64,000 bases of DNA from UBA6627 sp965248675 (lineage in GTDB: Bacteria > Chloroflexota > Dehalococcoidia > UBA2979). Shown piece by piece: positions 16,365 through 26,221 of this stretch. The notes below the pieces were generated by a model. It saw nothing but the letters and a program-made list of their open reading frames with translations. It was not told the DNA's origin and did no database searches. Where the stretch lies: contig CBDFJZ010000006.1 in the NCBI GenBank assembly GCA_965248675.1, positions 372,001-436,000 on the forward strand, in the 5' to 3' direction. Position 1 is the first letter of the stretch. Each line of letters opens with the position of its first letter. The position numbers were made by a program, and so were the translations under genes.

Positions 16365-16670
16365 TTACCAGCTCGACTTCTTGACGCCGGGGAGCATCCC
16401 CTGGTTCGCCAATTCGCGGAAAACAATGCGCGAAACGCCAAACTTGCGCATGTAGCCGCGGGGCCGCCCGGTCACCCCACAGCGGTTCACGAAGCGGGTC
16501 GCACTGGAGTCGCGCGGCAGCTTGTTCAGCTTCGCGTACGCCTGGAGCTTGTCCTCCGGCGAAGCGCCCGGATCCCCGGTGATCTTGACCAGCTCGGCGC
16601 GCCTCTCCGCATATCGCTCAACCAGCACCTTGCGGCGAGCGTTCTTCGCGAGTTTGGACTTCTTTGCCAT
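16365..16670 (-). CDS. rpsN: ribosomal protein uS14, zinc-free (C-minus) form
   Basis: 101 residues starting MAKKSKLAKNARR. It carries the long-form S14 signature NRCGVTGRPRGYMRKFGVSR and ends MLPGVKKSSW. The two CxxC zinc-ribbon pairs of the short 61-residue S14 are missing. It is a lone gene, not inside a ribosomal operon. In many bacteria such stand-alone C-minus paralogues replace zinc-containing S14 during zinc starvation under Zur control, and a znuABC-like transporter lies only 1.8 kb away on the same strand. Whether a second rpsN exists elsewhere cannot be seen. Start chosen at the second ATG, which matches the family. Confidence 0.95.
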   Translation of the reverse strand: MAKKSKLAKNARRKVLVERYAERRAELVKITGDPGASPEDKLQAYAKLNKLPRDSSATRFVNRCGVTGRPRGYMRKFGVSRIVFRELANQGMLPGVKKSSW

Positions 16671-16862
16671 TCGGGATCCCACCGTGCTCTAGATGCGGCT
16701 TTAGACGCGAGCACTGAGTATCGCCGCCGAACCAGACTGCGGCAACAGGCGGCGCCCGGGCACCTCGCCGGGCGATCGGCGAGCGCTCAAGAGCCCATTG
16801 GACCTGACGGGCCGGTCCCGTACGATTCGCCAGCTTGTCACCGCTCTACCGAGGGGGCATCT

Positions 16863-18113
16863 GTGGGATCCGGACCACTGGACGGCGTACGCGTGCTCGA
16901 GTTCACCCAGATCATCGCCGGACCACTTTCCTGCCAGCTGTTGTCGGATCTGGGCGCCGACGTGATCAAGATCGAGCCGCCCCAGGGGGAGCCCTGGCGT
17001 CTGGCGCAGCAGTTCATCCCGCTCGAGTCGAAGACCTACCAGGGGCTGAACCGAGGCAAGCGCTCGCTCGCCATCGACCTCGCCCATCCCGACAGTCGCG
17101 AGGTAATCTACAAACTCGTCCAGGAGATCGACGTCGTCGTCATCAATTACCGGCCCGATGTCCCGACGAAACTGGGCATCGACTACGAGTCGCTGCGCAC
17201 GATCAAATCGGACTTGATCTACGCCGACAACACCGCGTTCGGGCGCGCGGGCCCCTGGGCGAACCGCCCGGGGTACGACATCGTCGTGCAGGCGGCCTCC
17301 GGCCTGATGGCGGGCCTCGGAAAGTTGGACGACCGAGGAAACCCGAAGGTCGGCGGCGCGTACGCGGACTACACCACCGGCTACTCGCTCGCGCTCGGCA
17401 TCTGTGCGGCGCTCTACCACCGAGCGCAGACCGGCCAGGGGCAGATGCTGGAGACCTCTCTGCTGGTGAACGCGCTGCAGATCCAGGGCCAGTCGATGTC
17501 GCTGCCGGCCGCAGACGCGGCGACACGCGGGCGGCTGCTGGCCGACCTCGAGACGCGCGAGGCGGACGGAGTGGACTACGCGCAGTTCGTGCGCAATCAC
17601 GAACGCGCGCCGCAGATCTACTACCGCGCGTTCGCCACAAAGGACGGCGCGATCGCGATCGGGGCGCTGTCCGCCTCGTTGCGCGCGAAGGTGCGCGAGG
17701 CGTTGGCCGTGGAGCACAACCGCGATGAACCAGGCTACGACCTGCACGACCCCGAGCAGCAGGCGATCGACCGCGCGCTCAACGATCGCGTGGAGGCGAT
17801 GATTCGGGCAGAAACCTCGGATCACTGGGAACGCGTCCTCGAAGACCAAGGCGTGCCGGTCAGCAAGGTCCACTTCGTCGAGGAGCTATCGGTACACCCG
17901 CAGGTGATCGAGAACGAGTACATGGTCACGCTAGACCACGAACTCACCGGCCCCCAGGAGATGGCGGCCGCCCCCTGGAAGATGAGCGAAACCCCGCCCG
18001 CCCCCCAGCACGCCGCGCCGCCACTGGGCCGCGACACGGACGCGATCCTCGAGGCGGCCGGCTACTCCGCCGAGGCGGTCGCGGCGCTGCGCCAGGGTGG
18101 GGTGATTCTCTAG
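16863..18113 (+). CDS. family III CoA-transferase (CaiB/BaiF type)
   Basis: 416 residues from GTG 16863. N-terminal GVRVLEFTQIIAGPLSCQLL and LGADVIKIEPP are the family III hallmark. The catalytic aspartate is in WANRPGYDIVVQAASGLM, followed by AYADYTTGYSLALGI. It moves CoA between carboxylic acids via a glutathione-like ping-pong mixed-anhydride route. The exact acid (formate/oxalate, carnitine, succinate/benzylsuccinate etc.) is not readable. A second family III enzyme lies at 34934 and is only distantly related. Converges with the lipoprotein gene ending at 18129. Confidence 0.92.
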   Translation: MGSGPLDGVRVLEFTQIIAGPLSCQLLSDLGADVIKIEPPQGEPWRLAQQFIPLESKTYQGLNRGKRSLAIDLAHPDSREVIYKLVQEIDVVVINYRPDVPTKLGIDYESLRTIKSDLIYADNTAFGRAGPWANRPGYDIVVQAASGLMAGLGKLDDRGNPKVGGAYADYTTGYSLALGICAALYHRAQTGQGQMLETSLLVNALQIQGQSMSLPAADAATRGRLLADLETREADGVDYAQFVRNHERAPQIYYRAFATKDGAIAIGALSASLRAKVREALAVEHNRDEPGYDLHDPEQQAIDRALNDRVEAMIRAETSDHWERVLEDQGVPVSKVHFVEELSVHPQVIENEYMVTLDHELTGPQEMAAAPWKMSETPPAPQHAAPPLGRDTDAILEAAGYSAEAVAALRQGGVIL

Positions 18114-18128
18114 CGGACGGTACCCGCG

Positions 18129-19549
18129 CTAGCGCGCGAACTCAGGGAGCGAATCCACGAGCTCGTCGACCTCGACTTTCCACGCCGCACCGTCCTCGTC
18201 GACGGTGAAGGTCAGGAATAAGCCGTCGACCTCGATCCGGGGCGGATCGAGCTGTTCTCCATTCTCCGCCAGCAACTGCGCGTAGAACCGCCGGCCCTCG
18301 ACTTCGAGCGGGACCTCTACCCGGAACCCGCCGTCCAGATCACCGGCCGGAGGTTGCAGGGGAATGGTGCCGCCATCCAGGCCGTAGAACAGCGATTCGG
18401 CGAACTCCTCGAACGACCCGTCGGACCGCAGGTCGAACCCGAGGAACCAATCCGCCGCGAGCGATCCATCCGCTCGTTCGACCTCAACCAGGATCGTGCC
18501 GCTCCCCTCGACCGGCTCCTGGAACGTTCCCGAGAACACGAGGCCGCCATCGGTCACCTCCACGCCGAACGCGGTCACGGTGACGGTCGCCGCAGCCTCG
18601 TCGACCTCCGTGGGAAGCCCGCTGATCACACGCTCCGCGTAGATCATCGTGAGGGCGTCGAGGGACAGCGAGATTGGACCTTCCTCGAAGCAGTTGACCG
18701 GGGCCGTCCGTGTCAACATCCGCCGCTATGGAGTTGGCATAGCCGCCGAAGGTCCCGCCACGAAGGTACAGCTGAAGCGCATCGCCGAGCGTAACTTCAA
18801 CGCTGATCTGAAGTCCGACGTCTTGAGAAGCCACGATCTTGCAGGTCACCGTCGCGAACCGATCACGAGCGAGCGCCACCGAGACGTGCCCGAGGTTATC
18901 GGACACCTCGGAGATGATCAACGTGCAGCCATTGCAGGCGCTAGCGAGGGCCTCGAATCGTCCCGACCTACCGACGGCGAGGTTCAGCTCCGTTGGCGAA
19001 AGCGAGATCCCGGACAGTTCTGGGGACCTCCCGATCAAGAGCCTACTGAAATGACGCGTCGTGCCCCGAATCGCGACGGTCGAGTCCCCGACAATCAGCT
19101 CGAGGTCCTCAAGCAGCTCGAAACCGTCACCGCCTGTCCGGGAAATCGTGGGCAGCAGCAGCGGGATCTCGGCGGAATCCGCGAGCGGCGCCTGGAACTC
19201 CAACGCCACCGGTTCCGAGAATTCGGCACCTTCCGGCCCCAGCTCGTAGGCCGCGATCACCGATGCACCCTCGAGGTCGGCGAACTCGGGCGGCGGGTCG
19301 ATCGCAGTGATTGTGACGTCCGCGGGGCCGGCACCCGCCGGGACAGTGACGGTCAGCGCGCCGTCATCGCTCGTGACGCTCACGTCGACGTCCGAGGCGC
19401 TCGCGCCGTCCGGGGGCGGAGGGCGCCGCTGTGCTCGCCTCGGGAGTGCCGTCACTGCCGGCCGGCGTCGATTCGGCTTCGCCGCCGCCGGAGCAGGCGG
19501 CGAGCAAGAGAGCGAACGCGAGTGCGGCGGTGCGGAAGGGGATCGCCAT
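18129..19549 (-). pseudogene. lipoprotein with ZU5-like domain, interrupted by two single-base frameshifts
   Basis: Begins MAIPFRTAALAFALLLAACS (signal with lipobox LAAC), then must change frame in the CCCCC run near 19418 to continue SASDVDVSVTSDDGALTVTV. It changes again in the CCCC run near 18700 to reach VNCFEEGPISLSLDALTMIY and the end SLPEFAR. Removing one C at each run restores a single frame of about 470 residues. The domain after the signal (TVPAGAGPADVTITAIDPPP, then a helical VIAAYELGPEG) matches the lipoprotein at 48385, so they are paralogues. Either a recent pseudogene or homopolymer errors. Function unknown; exported and lipid-anchored if intact. Confidence 0.7.
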
Positions 19550-19639
19550 GTCGGTACCCGGCCTGCCGTGCGGCCCGCCGCCGAAGGCGGGTCAGTCGTC
19601 GGTCAGATAGTAGCCGAGGGACGCACGAGGTGTGGACGG

Positions 19640-20191
19640 CTAGGTGCTGTCGCCGCCTCGTCCGAGGGCGCGACGGGTGGCCCAGGCGCGGTAGCGGAAG
19701 AGCATCCGCAAAGGGAGCTTCGAAAACAGCAGCCGTGTGAGCAGGCCGCGCCATCCGGCGGGGTGCTGATACCAGATCTGATCGCTGACCTCGGTGCGGT
19801 CCGGCGTAAGCGCGCGATAGGCGTGGCGGTGGATCCAGCGCGCCATCGGGCCGCGCTCGGCGGTGTCGGTGAAGCCCTTGAGGCGCTTGACGCCGCTGTG
19901 GACGGCGCGCCAGCGGATCGGAATCGGGCCGATCCACATCGTGAACTCGCTGACCGATCCTTCGCCGAGCGGATCCATGCGGTGCACGCGCATCAGGGTC
20001 GGCGGTGGGGTGAGGCGGGTCAGCGCTCGTGGATCGGCGTGGAAGCGGGCGACGGCCTCGAGCGGTGCGCGGACCTCGAAGCGTGAGCTGAAGGAGGGGG
20101 CGCCGAGGCTGCCGCGGCGCTTCGTGAGCCCGGCGGCGACGGCACCGAGCACGGCGAGGCCCGCGGCGATCGCGATCTGCCGTGCACGCAT
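19640..20191 (-). CDS. SRPBCC-family (START-like) protein with N-terminal membrane anchor
   Basis: 183 residues from ATG 20191, preceded by GGGGAGACAGCTG. Residues 1-25 (MRARQIAIAAGLAVLGAVAA) are a likely membrane anchor. The rest is a coenzyme Q-binding/START-like fold: FSSRFEVRAPLEAVARFHAD, then LTPPPTLMRVHRMDPLGEGS, MWIGPIPIRWRAVH and RTEVSDQIWYQHPAG. Such proteins bind hydrophobic ligands; ligand unknown. Divergent from the flippase-like gene at 20367. Confidence 0.75.
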   Translation of the reverse strand: MRARQIAIAAGLAVLGAVAAGLTKRRGSLGAPSFSSRFEVRAPLEAVARFHADPRALTRLTPPPTLMRVHRMDPLGEGSVSEFTMWIGPIPIRWRAVHSGVKRLKGFTDTAERGPMARWIHRHAYRALTPDRTEVSDQIWYQHPAGWRGLLTRLLFSKLPLRMLFRYRAWATRRALGRGGDST

Positions 20192-20366
20192 CAGCTGTCT
20201 CCCCGCTACGGCCTCGATCGTACCGCCGAACGGCGAGGCGAGCGGTACGCTGATGCACGATGCCGGAGCGCCCACCCACGCGCGATCACGCGCCGCTCTC
20301 AGATTCCGGCCGGTCTCCCGTCGAGCCGCGTTGTGCGGCGCCGATCAATCCTGGACCGGTAGTTCA

Positions 20367-21434
20367 GTGACGACCGGGCAGCCCTCCGCGCAACGGCGAC
20401 GCGGCGGTCGCTGGCGGCGGGCATTCCTCGTTCAGCTGGTGCTGGGCGCGTTCATTCTCGCCGCGTTCCTGTGGCGCGTCGACATCGTCGGCGCGCTGAA
20501 GAATCTGCCCGATCTGCAGTTCCGCTGGGCGCTGGCCGGGACCGTGACGTTCTCGCTGTCGAAGCTGGTGCACGCGTACCGCTGGCGCTGGTTTCTGCGG
20601 CACCGACGAGAGCTGCCGTTCCGAGGGCTGTTCGAGCTGTTCCTGGTCTCCAATCTCGCGAACGCAATGATTCCGCTGCGGGCGGGAGACCTGCTGCGGG
20701 TGGAGCTGCCGAACCGCCGCTGGGGTGTACCGCGGGCAGAACTCGCGAGCAGCGTGTTCCTCGTGGAGTCGCTGCTGGACGGTGTCGCGTTCGTGCTGCT
20801 GGCGTTCGGCGGGCTGCTGATCTTCGACCTGCCGAGCTCGCTGCGGCCGGCGGTGGGCGCGCTGGCGGTCGTCGTGCTCCTGGTGGCGACGGTCTCGGTG
20901 CGCGCCGCGCGGCGCGGCGAGACGTGGTCGGTCGACGGCGTCGTGTGGGGCCGGCTGATCCCGAGCAGGGCGCGGCCGCGGATCAACGAGTGGTTGAGCC
21001 AGGCGATCGTGGGGATGAGCACGCTCAGTGACTGGCGGAGCGCCGTCGTCGCCATCGCGCTGTCGTTGCTGGCGTGGACGCTGGAGGTCGGCGTCTGGTG
21101 GTACATGGGAAGGGCGTTCGGGATCGAGCTCGCCTTCTCCGAGGCGCTGACGGTGATGATCGCCGCGAACATGGCGCAGGCGATCCCGGTGACGCCGTGG
21201 GGCATCGGTCCCTACGAGGTCGCGGTGACCGAGGTGCTGGTGCTGCTGGGTTCGAGCCGCCTGGATGGGTCCAGCTACGCGATCGGGTCGCGCATCCTGC
21301 TCATGATCTGGATCGGGATTACGGGGTTGCTGGCGATGTGGTCGCTCGGGCTCCGACCGCGTGATCTCCTCGGGTATCGAGGCGACAGGACGGCGACGGC
21401 CGAGGCGGAAGCCGGCAGCGACGCAGAGCCATGA
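20367..21434 (+). CDS. lysylphosphatidylglycerol synthase TM-region/UPF0104 family membrane protein
   Basis: About 355 residues, starting at GTG 20367 (VTTGQPSAQRRRGGRWRRAF); the frame is open much further upstream but that part overlaps the divergent gene. Around eight membrane segments. Family marks: VDIVGALKNLPDLQFRWALA, ANAMIPLRAGDLLRVELPN, SSVFLVESLLDGVAFVLLAF and IPVTPWGIGPYEVAVTEVL. It corresponds to the N-terminal flippase-like half of MprF and to stand-alone AglD-like proteins. It probably moves or anchors a lipid-linked compound. Its stop overlaps the macro-domain ATG (ATGA), so the two are coupled. Confidence 0.85.
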   Translation: MTTGQPSAQRRRGGRWRRAFLVQLVLGAFILAAFLWRVDIVGALKNLPDLQFRWALAGTVTFSLSKLVHAYRWRWFLRHRRELPFRGLFELFLVSNLANAMIPLRAGDLLRVELPNRRWGVPRAELASSVFLVESLLDGVAFVLLAFGGLLIFDLPSSLRPAVGALAVVVLLVATVSVRAARRGETWSVDGVVWGRLIPSRARPRINEWLSQAIVGMSTLSDWRSAVVAIALSLLAWTLEVGVWWYMGRAFGIELAFSEALTVMIAANMAQAIPVTPWGIGPYEVAVTEVLVLLGSSRLDGSSYAIGSRILLMIWIGITGLLAMWSLGLRPRDLLGYRGDRTATAEAEAGSDAEP

Positions 21435-21952
21435 GCTCGACCGACCGGATTGTCCTCGTGCGTGGCGACATCACCACCGTCGAGGTGGACGCGATCGTCA
21501 ACGCCGCGAACAGCACGCTGCTGGGCGGCGGCGGTGTCGACGGCGCGATCCACCGCGCCGCTGGGCCCGCGCTGCTCGAGGAGTGCCGCACGCTCGGCGG
21601 CTGCCCGCCCGGTGAGGCGCGGGTGACGCAGGGCTACGAGCTGCCGGCCCGCTGGGTGATCCACACGGTGGGGCCGATCTGGAAGGGAGGCGATGCGGGC
21701 GAAGACGGGCCCCTGGCTTCGGCGTATCGCAATTCGCTGGCGTTGGCCGCGGAGATGGGGGCGCGGACGGTCGCGTTCCCCTCGATCAGTACTGGCGTCT
21801 ACGGATTCCCGATCCCGCGCGCCGCGACGATCGCCCTCGGGACGATTCGCGATGGCCTCAAGACGCACGGCGGCATCGAGGTGGTGACGCTCGTCTGCTT
21901 CAACGAGGCGAACTACGAGGCATACGAGAGGCTGCTCGGGGCGAGCGCGTAG
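21431..21952 (+). CDS. macro-domain protein (O-acetyl-ADP-ribose/ADP-ribosyl hydrolase type)
   Basis: 173 residues, a single macro domain of the YmdB/MacroD class: VEVDAIVNAANSTLLGGGGV (catalytic Asn and glycine-rich loop), GAIHRAAGPALLEECR, VIHTVGPIW and the diphosphate loop FPSISTGVYGFPIPRAA. Expected to remove ADP-ribose from proteins, nucleic acids or O-acetyl-ADP-ribose. Translationally coupled to the upstream membrane protein, an unusual partnership. Ends five bases before the convergent LLM gene. Confidence 0.93.
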   Translation: MSSTDRIVLVRGDITTVEVDAIVNAANSTLLGGGGVDGAIHRAAGPALLEECRTLGGCPPGEARVTQGYELPARWVIHTVGPIWKGGDAGEDGPLASAYRNSLALAAEMGARTVAFPSISTGVYGFPIPRAATIALGTIRDGLKTHGGIEVVTLVCFNEANYEAYERLLGASA

Positions 21953-21956
21953 CGGC

Positions 21957-23009
21957 TCAGTCGATCGGCACGGGCTGCAGACGCTCCAGCACGTCGCGTG
22001 CGACGATCTCTTTCCAATCACGCTCACCGCGGCCTGGCTTCGACGCCGACCGCACGGGGAGCCGGTGCACGATCACGGTGGAGATCGGGAGGCCGAGGTT
22101 GAGCACGCCTCGAAGCTGGCCGACGATCTCGTCGGTGCCGCCGACGACGGCGAAGGCGTCGACCGCGTCATCGCCGAGGAAGTTCACGACGCCGCCCGCG
22201 GCGGCGAGGTCCGAGGCGTGATGGAAGTCAGGCCAGACGCGCTCGCGCAGCAGCTCGACGTCGGGGCCATTCCACTCCAGGCCGGCGCCGTCGAACAGCA
22301 TCGGCGAGTACTCGTAGAACCCGGCGGCGATCGAGCGCCCCACTTCGGCCGCGTAGGCGTGGTCGTCGGTCAGCAGCGTATGGAGGACGACCCCGATCTC
22401 CACATCGGAGGCGTCGCGGCCAACCTCGCGGGCGCCAGCGTGCACAGCTTCGACGGCGGCGCGGAGGTTCGCCTCGTGGCGGCCGACGCGGATGAAGACG
22501 CCGTCTGCGACGCGGCCGGCCATGCGCAACGTGCGCGGGCCGCCAGCGGCGATCCACACCGGCACTGGGCGCGCGTGTCGCAGTCGCGCGGGTTCGCGGA
22601 TGCCGGTGTCGACCTCCTCGCCGGCGAGCAGCTGGCGGGTGAGGAGCGTGGCCTCCTCGAGCTCGACGACCTTCGCGGGGCGCTTGCCCACCAGCCGGAC
22701 CGCAGTGTCACCAGCGCCGAGGCCGAGCAGCGTGCGCTCGTTCGCGACGCCGTCCACCGTGGCGATCGAGGAAGCGAGCACCGCCGGGTGGCGCATGATC
22801 GGATTCTCGATCAGCGGACCAAGGCGGATCCGGTCAGTGCCTCGGGCGGCGAAGGCGAGCATGACGTATGGGTCGTGGACGAGCAGCGGCGAGGAGGGAA
22901 TCAGCGCCAGATCCCAGCCGAGGTCTTCGCCCCGTTTGACGTCGAGGGCGAACGAGGCGGGGGAGCTGAAGTTCCAACGGTTCAATCCGAACCGCACCGG
23001 GCCGGCCAT
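21957..23009 (-). CDS. LLM-class flavin/F420-dependent oxidoreductase
   Basis: 350 residues, bacterial luciferase-like TIM barrel. LIENPIMRHPAVLASSIATV, GLGAGDTAVRLVGKRP and VPVWIAAGGPRTLRMAGRVA are the recurrent blocks of methylenetetrahydromethanopterin-reductase-like F420 enzymes. The last block is the one that contacts the flavin phosphate. The substrate is not predictable. FMN versus F420 is not settled by sequence, but the GXGDTA pattern is frequent in F420 members from Actinobacteria and Chloroflexi. Next gene upstream on the same strand is separated by 57 bp. Confidence 0.88.
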   Translation of the reverse strand: MAGPVRFGLNRWNFSSPASFALDVKRGEDLGWDLALIPSSPLLVHDPYVMLAFAARGTDRIRLGPLIENPIMRHPAVLASSIATVDGVANERTLLGLGAGDTAVRLVGKRPAKVVELEEATLLTRQLLAGEEVDTGIREPARLRHARPVPVWIAAGGPRTLRMAGRVADGVFIRVGRHEANLRAAVEAVHAGAREVGRDASDVEIGVVLHTLLTDDHAYAAEVGRSIAAGFYEYSPMLFDGAGLEWNGPDVELLRERVWPDFHHASDLAAAGGVVNFLGDDAVDAFAVVGGTDEIVGQLRGVLNLGLPISTVIVHRLPVRSASKPGRGERDWKEIVARDVLERLQPVPID

Positions 23010-23066
23010 GGGAAGTCCCTTCCGCTCGGTGAGCCTACACGCTGATCGGATGGGACGGTGGGACAG

Positions 23067-24548
23067 CTACTCCAGCGCCGCCTCGGCGGCGGCGTAGCCG
23101 GCGCTGCGGCCGAAGACGGCGCCGGACATCAGCCCCGTGCCGCCGGCGTAGTTGTGGTAGAACAGCCCGCCCACCAGCTCCCCCGCGGCAAACAGGCCCG
23201 GCATCGGGCGGTCCTCGGTGTCGAGGACCTGCGCGGTCTTGGCCTCGATGCGGAGGCCCCCGAAGGTGAAGGTGATGCCACAGGTGACGGCGACGCCGAA
23301 GTAGGGCGGCTGGTTGAGCGGGAGCGCCCAGTTCGACTTCGGCGGCTCGATGCCCGCGGTGTGCAGGCCGTCGAGGACAGCGGGGTTGAAGTCGCCGGGC
23401 TGGCAGGCGGCGTTGAACGCCTCGACGGTCTGGACGAGGCCGGCCTCGTCGATCCCGAGGGCCTCGGCGAGGCCCTCGATCGTGTCCGACTCGCCCTTGG
23501 TGATCTCGCGGATCCGGTACTCGTCGCGAAGCATCGCGACGGTCTGCTGGTCGAAGAGCTGATAGGCGACGCCGAAGGGCTGGCTGAGGATTTCGCGACC
23601 GTACTTCGCGTAGGTGTAGTTGCGGAGATCGGCGCCCTCGTCGACAAAGCGCTCGCCATTCACGTTGACGATCAGGCCAAGCGGGTATGAGTGCTTCTGG
23701 TAGAGGTCACCGATGCGGCGGTTGCCGGTCGGCGGGGCGTTGAGGTCCCAGGCGACGGCGTGTCCGCTGGACCAGTGCCCGAACGGCTGCGCGCCGATGT
23801 CGAGCGCCTGGCGGATCACCTCTCCTGTGTTATGTCGCGTCCCTCGGACCTTGGCGAACTCCCACCCCGCCCCGAGGTAGCGCGTGCGCATCTCGACATT
23901 CGCCTCGAAACCCCCGGCGGCGAGCACGACGGCGCCTGACTCGAGCGCCTCGATGCCCTCGGTGGTCTGCACGCGGATGCCAGTGACGTGGCCGCTGCGC
24001 TCGTCGGTCAGCATGCCGGCGGCCTTGGCGCCGTAGCGTACCTCGATGCCGAGTCGCTCGGCCGCGTCGAACTGTCCCTCGGAGAGCCCTTCGCCGCCGC
24101 CGACCGCCTCGGTGATCATGCCGCCGTAAAAGCGGAGCTTGCCGTCCACCTCGTATGCCTGGCGGCCGTACATCAGCACCCAGCGCTGGCCGTACTGCTC
24201 GGTCATCCACTGCACGGTGGGGTAGGCCTCGCGGATCAGGTGGTCGACCATCGCCGGATCGGCCTTGCCCTCGGTGACCCGCACGAGGTCCGAGCGCATC
24301 TCCGCCTCGGGGTAGGAGCCGACCTCGATCCGCTCCAACTCCTGCTCCGAGAGATCCGGCATCAGCGCGTGGATCGCCTCGATGCCGTCGTAGGGGAAGC
24401 GGAAGCCGCCACCGGTGAAGAAGGTGTTGCCGCCTCGTTCGCCTCGTTCGGCTTTCTCGAGGACGGTGACCTCGGCACCGCGTTCGCGGGCGGCGAGGGC
24501 GGCGCAGAGCGCGGCGTTGCCGGCGCCAACGACGATCACATCGGGCAT
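23067..24548 (-). CDS. FAD-dependent dehydrogenase of the fumarate reductase/KstD/TcuA group
   Basis: 493 residues from ATG 24548. The N-terminal dinucleotide fold MPDVIVVGAGNAALCAALAA, then ERGGNTFFTGGGFRFPYDG, resembles tricarballylate dehydrogenase (TcuA) and other FAD_binding_2 enzymes. Mid-chain VVLAAGGFEANVEMRTRYLG and C-terminal GLFAAGELVGGLFYHNYAGG with GAVFGRSAGYAA close the FAD site. It oxidises or reduces a C-C bond next to a carbonyl or carboxylate; partner and substrate unknown. Starts divergently from the disulfide oxidoreductase at 24723. Confidence 0.88.
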   Translation of the reverse strand: MPDVIVVGAGNAALCAALAARERGAEVTVLEKAERGERGGNTFFTGGGFRFPYDGIEAIHALMPDLSEQELERIEVGSYPEAEMRSDLVRVTEGKADPAMVDHLIREAYPTVQWMTEQYGQRWVLMYGRQAYEVDGKLRFYGGMITEAVGGGEGLSEGQFDAAERLGIEVRYGAKAAGMLTDERSGHVTGIRVQTTEGIEALESGAVVLAAGGFEANVEMRTRYLGAGWEFAKVRGTRHNTGEVIRQALDIGAQPFGHWSSGHAVAWDLNAPPTGNRRIGDLYQKHSYPLGLIVNVNGERFVDEGADLRNYTYAKYGREILSQPFGVAYQLFDQQTVAMLRDEYRIREITKGESDTIEGLAEALGIDEAGLVQTVEAFNAACQPGDFNPAVLDGLHTAGIEPPKSNWALPLNQPPYFGVAVTCGITFTFGGLRIEAKTAQVLDTEDRPMPGLFAAGELVGGLFYHNYAGGTGLMSGAVFGRSAGYAAAEAALE

Positions 24549-24722
24549 GGTGCGCTCCTCGGTACGCGCGCGCGGCGGTCGGGAGGGAGCATAGCGCGGG
24601 CTTCGCGCGGTCGAAGCGAGGCAGCGGTATCGAGGCGCGGTAAGGCCGATCACCACCCCGGCCCCACCCGCTGCGAGACTGGATCGCAGCGCCGTATCGT
24701 CGGGCAAGGGAGGACACCCAAC

Positions 24723-26139
24723 ATGGCCGAACAGGCTGAATACATCGTCGTTGGGCTGGGGATCGCCGGCGAGGACATCGGCGGGACGTTGGCCGAGGCC
24801 GGGCACGACGTGGTCGGGATCGAGCGGGCACTGGTCGGCGGCGAGTGCCCGTACTGGGGGTGCTTGCCCTCGAAGATGATGATCCGCGCGGCGAACCTGC
24901 TCGCCGAGGCGCCGCATCCCCGGCATGGCCGGCCAGTCCTCGGTGACCTCCGACTGGGCGCCGGTCGCGCAGCGCATCCGCGAGAAGGCGACCGAACACT
25001 GGAACGACCAGGTCGCCGTGGATCGCTTCACCGGCAAGGGCGGCCGCTTCGTCCGCGGCAACGCGACGATCACCGGGCCGCGCAGCGTCGAGGTGGATGG
25101 CACGACGTACGAAGCGTCGCGCGGCCTCGTGATCGCGAGCGGCGCCGCACCGGCGGTGCCGCCGATCGACGGCATCGAGGACGTCGACTACTGGACGAAC
25201 CACGAGGCGGTGGAGACGGAGACGCTGCCGGAGTCGCTGCTCGTCCTCGGGGGCGGCGTGGTCGGCCTCGAGCTGGGGCAGGCGATGAGCCGATTCGGCA
25301 CGAAGGTGACGGTCGTCGAGGCGGAGGAGCGGCTGTTGCCGCTGCTCGAACCCGAGGTAGGCGCGCTGATCGCCGAGGTGTTCGAGGGGGAAGGGATCGA
25401 GGTCTTCACGGGCCGGCACGCTGACCGCGTCGCGCAGACGGACGGCGGCGTCACCCTCCATCTCAGCGACGGCACGGAACTGCGGGCCGCACGGCTGCTG
25501 GTGGCGGCCGGACGGGAAACTGACCTCCCGGCGCTGGGCGTCGGCGCGGCGGGCCTCGATGAGAGCGCGCGGTTCATCGAGGTCGACGAGCGGATGCGCG
25601 CAGTTCCTTCAGGAAGCGCGGCTACGCGCGCGGGTGACGGCATCTGGGCCGTCGGCGACAACACGGGCGTGGGCGCGTTCACCCACTTGTCGTACTACCA
25701 GTCGGCGATCGCGATCGCGGACATCCTCGGGAAGGACACATACGACGCGGACTACAGCGCGCTGGCCGGTGTGGCGTTCACCGATCCCGAGGTCGGTCAC
25801 GTCGGGATGACCGAGCAGCAGGCGCGCGACGCCGGCGTGAACGTGCGCGTCGGCAAGCAGCAGGTGCCGTACTCGGCGCGCGGCTGGCTGCACAAGGCGG
25901 GCAACGAAGGCTTCATCAAGCTGATCGAGGACGCCGACCGCGGCGTGTTGCTCGGGGCGACCTCGGTCGGCCCGCACGGCGGCGAGGTGCTCGGGCTGCT
26001 CGCGTTGGCGGTCGACGCAGCGGTGCCGATCGCGGAGTTCCAGAAGATGCACTTCGCGTACCCGACCTTCCACAAAGGCGTGGAGGATGCGCTGAAGGAC
26101 CTCGTCTCGCAGCCCGTGGGCGAGGCGGCGCCCGCATAG
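24723..26139 (+). CDS. pyridine nucleotide-disulfide oxidoreductase (mercuric reductase/lipoamide dehydrogenase-like), frameshifted
   Basis: ATG 24723 follows GGAGG. The start EYIVVGLGIAGEDIGGTLAE and redox pair ALVGGECPYWGCLPSKMM are intact. In the CCCC run at 24917-24920 the frame breaks: dropping one C gives AEAPHPGMAGQSSVTSDWAP and continues to the end at 26139, about 470 residues in all. The NAD(P) domain (LLVLGGGVVGLELGQAMSRF), the FAD motif (GDGIWAVGDNTGVGAFTHLS) and the dimer-interface end (MHFAYPTFHKGVEDALKDL) are present. Probably a dihydrolipoamide dehydrogenase-like flavoprotein. Sequencing error or fresh mutation cannot be separated here. Confidence 0.82.
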
Positions 26140-26221
26140 CGTGAGACCGTCCTTCGCCTACCTCGGGACCGGCGATCGACTGGTAGAATCCGGCCCGCCA
26201 ATCAGCACTGAGGAGGCCCAG

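Noticed and set aside
16701..17873. A 390-codon minus-strand frame opposite the first CoA-transferase
   Set aside because: Arg/Val-rich shadow; the plus-strand frame has the complete family III motifs.
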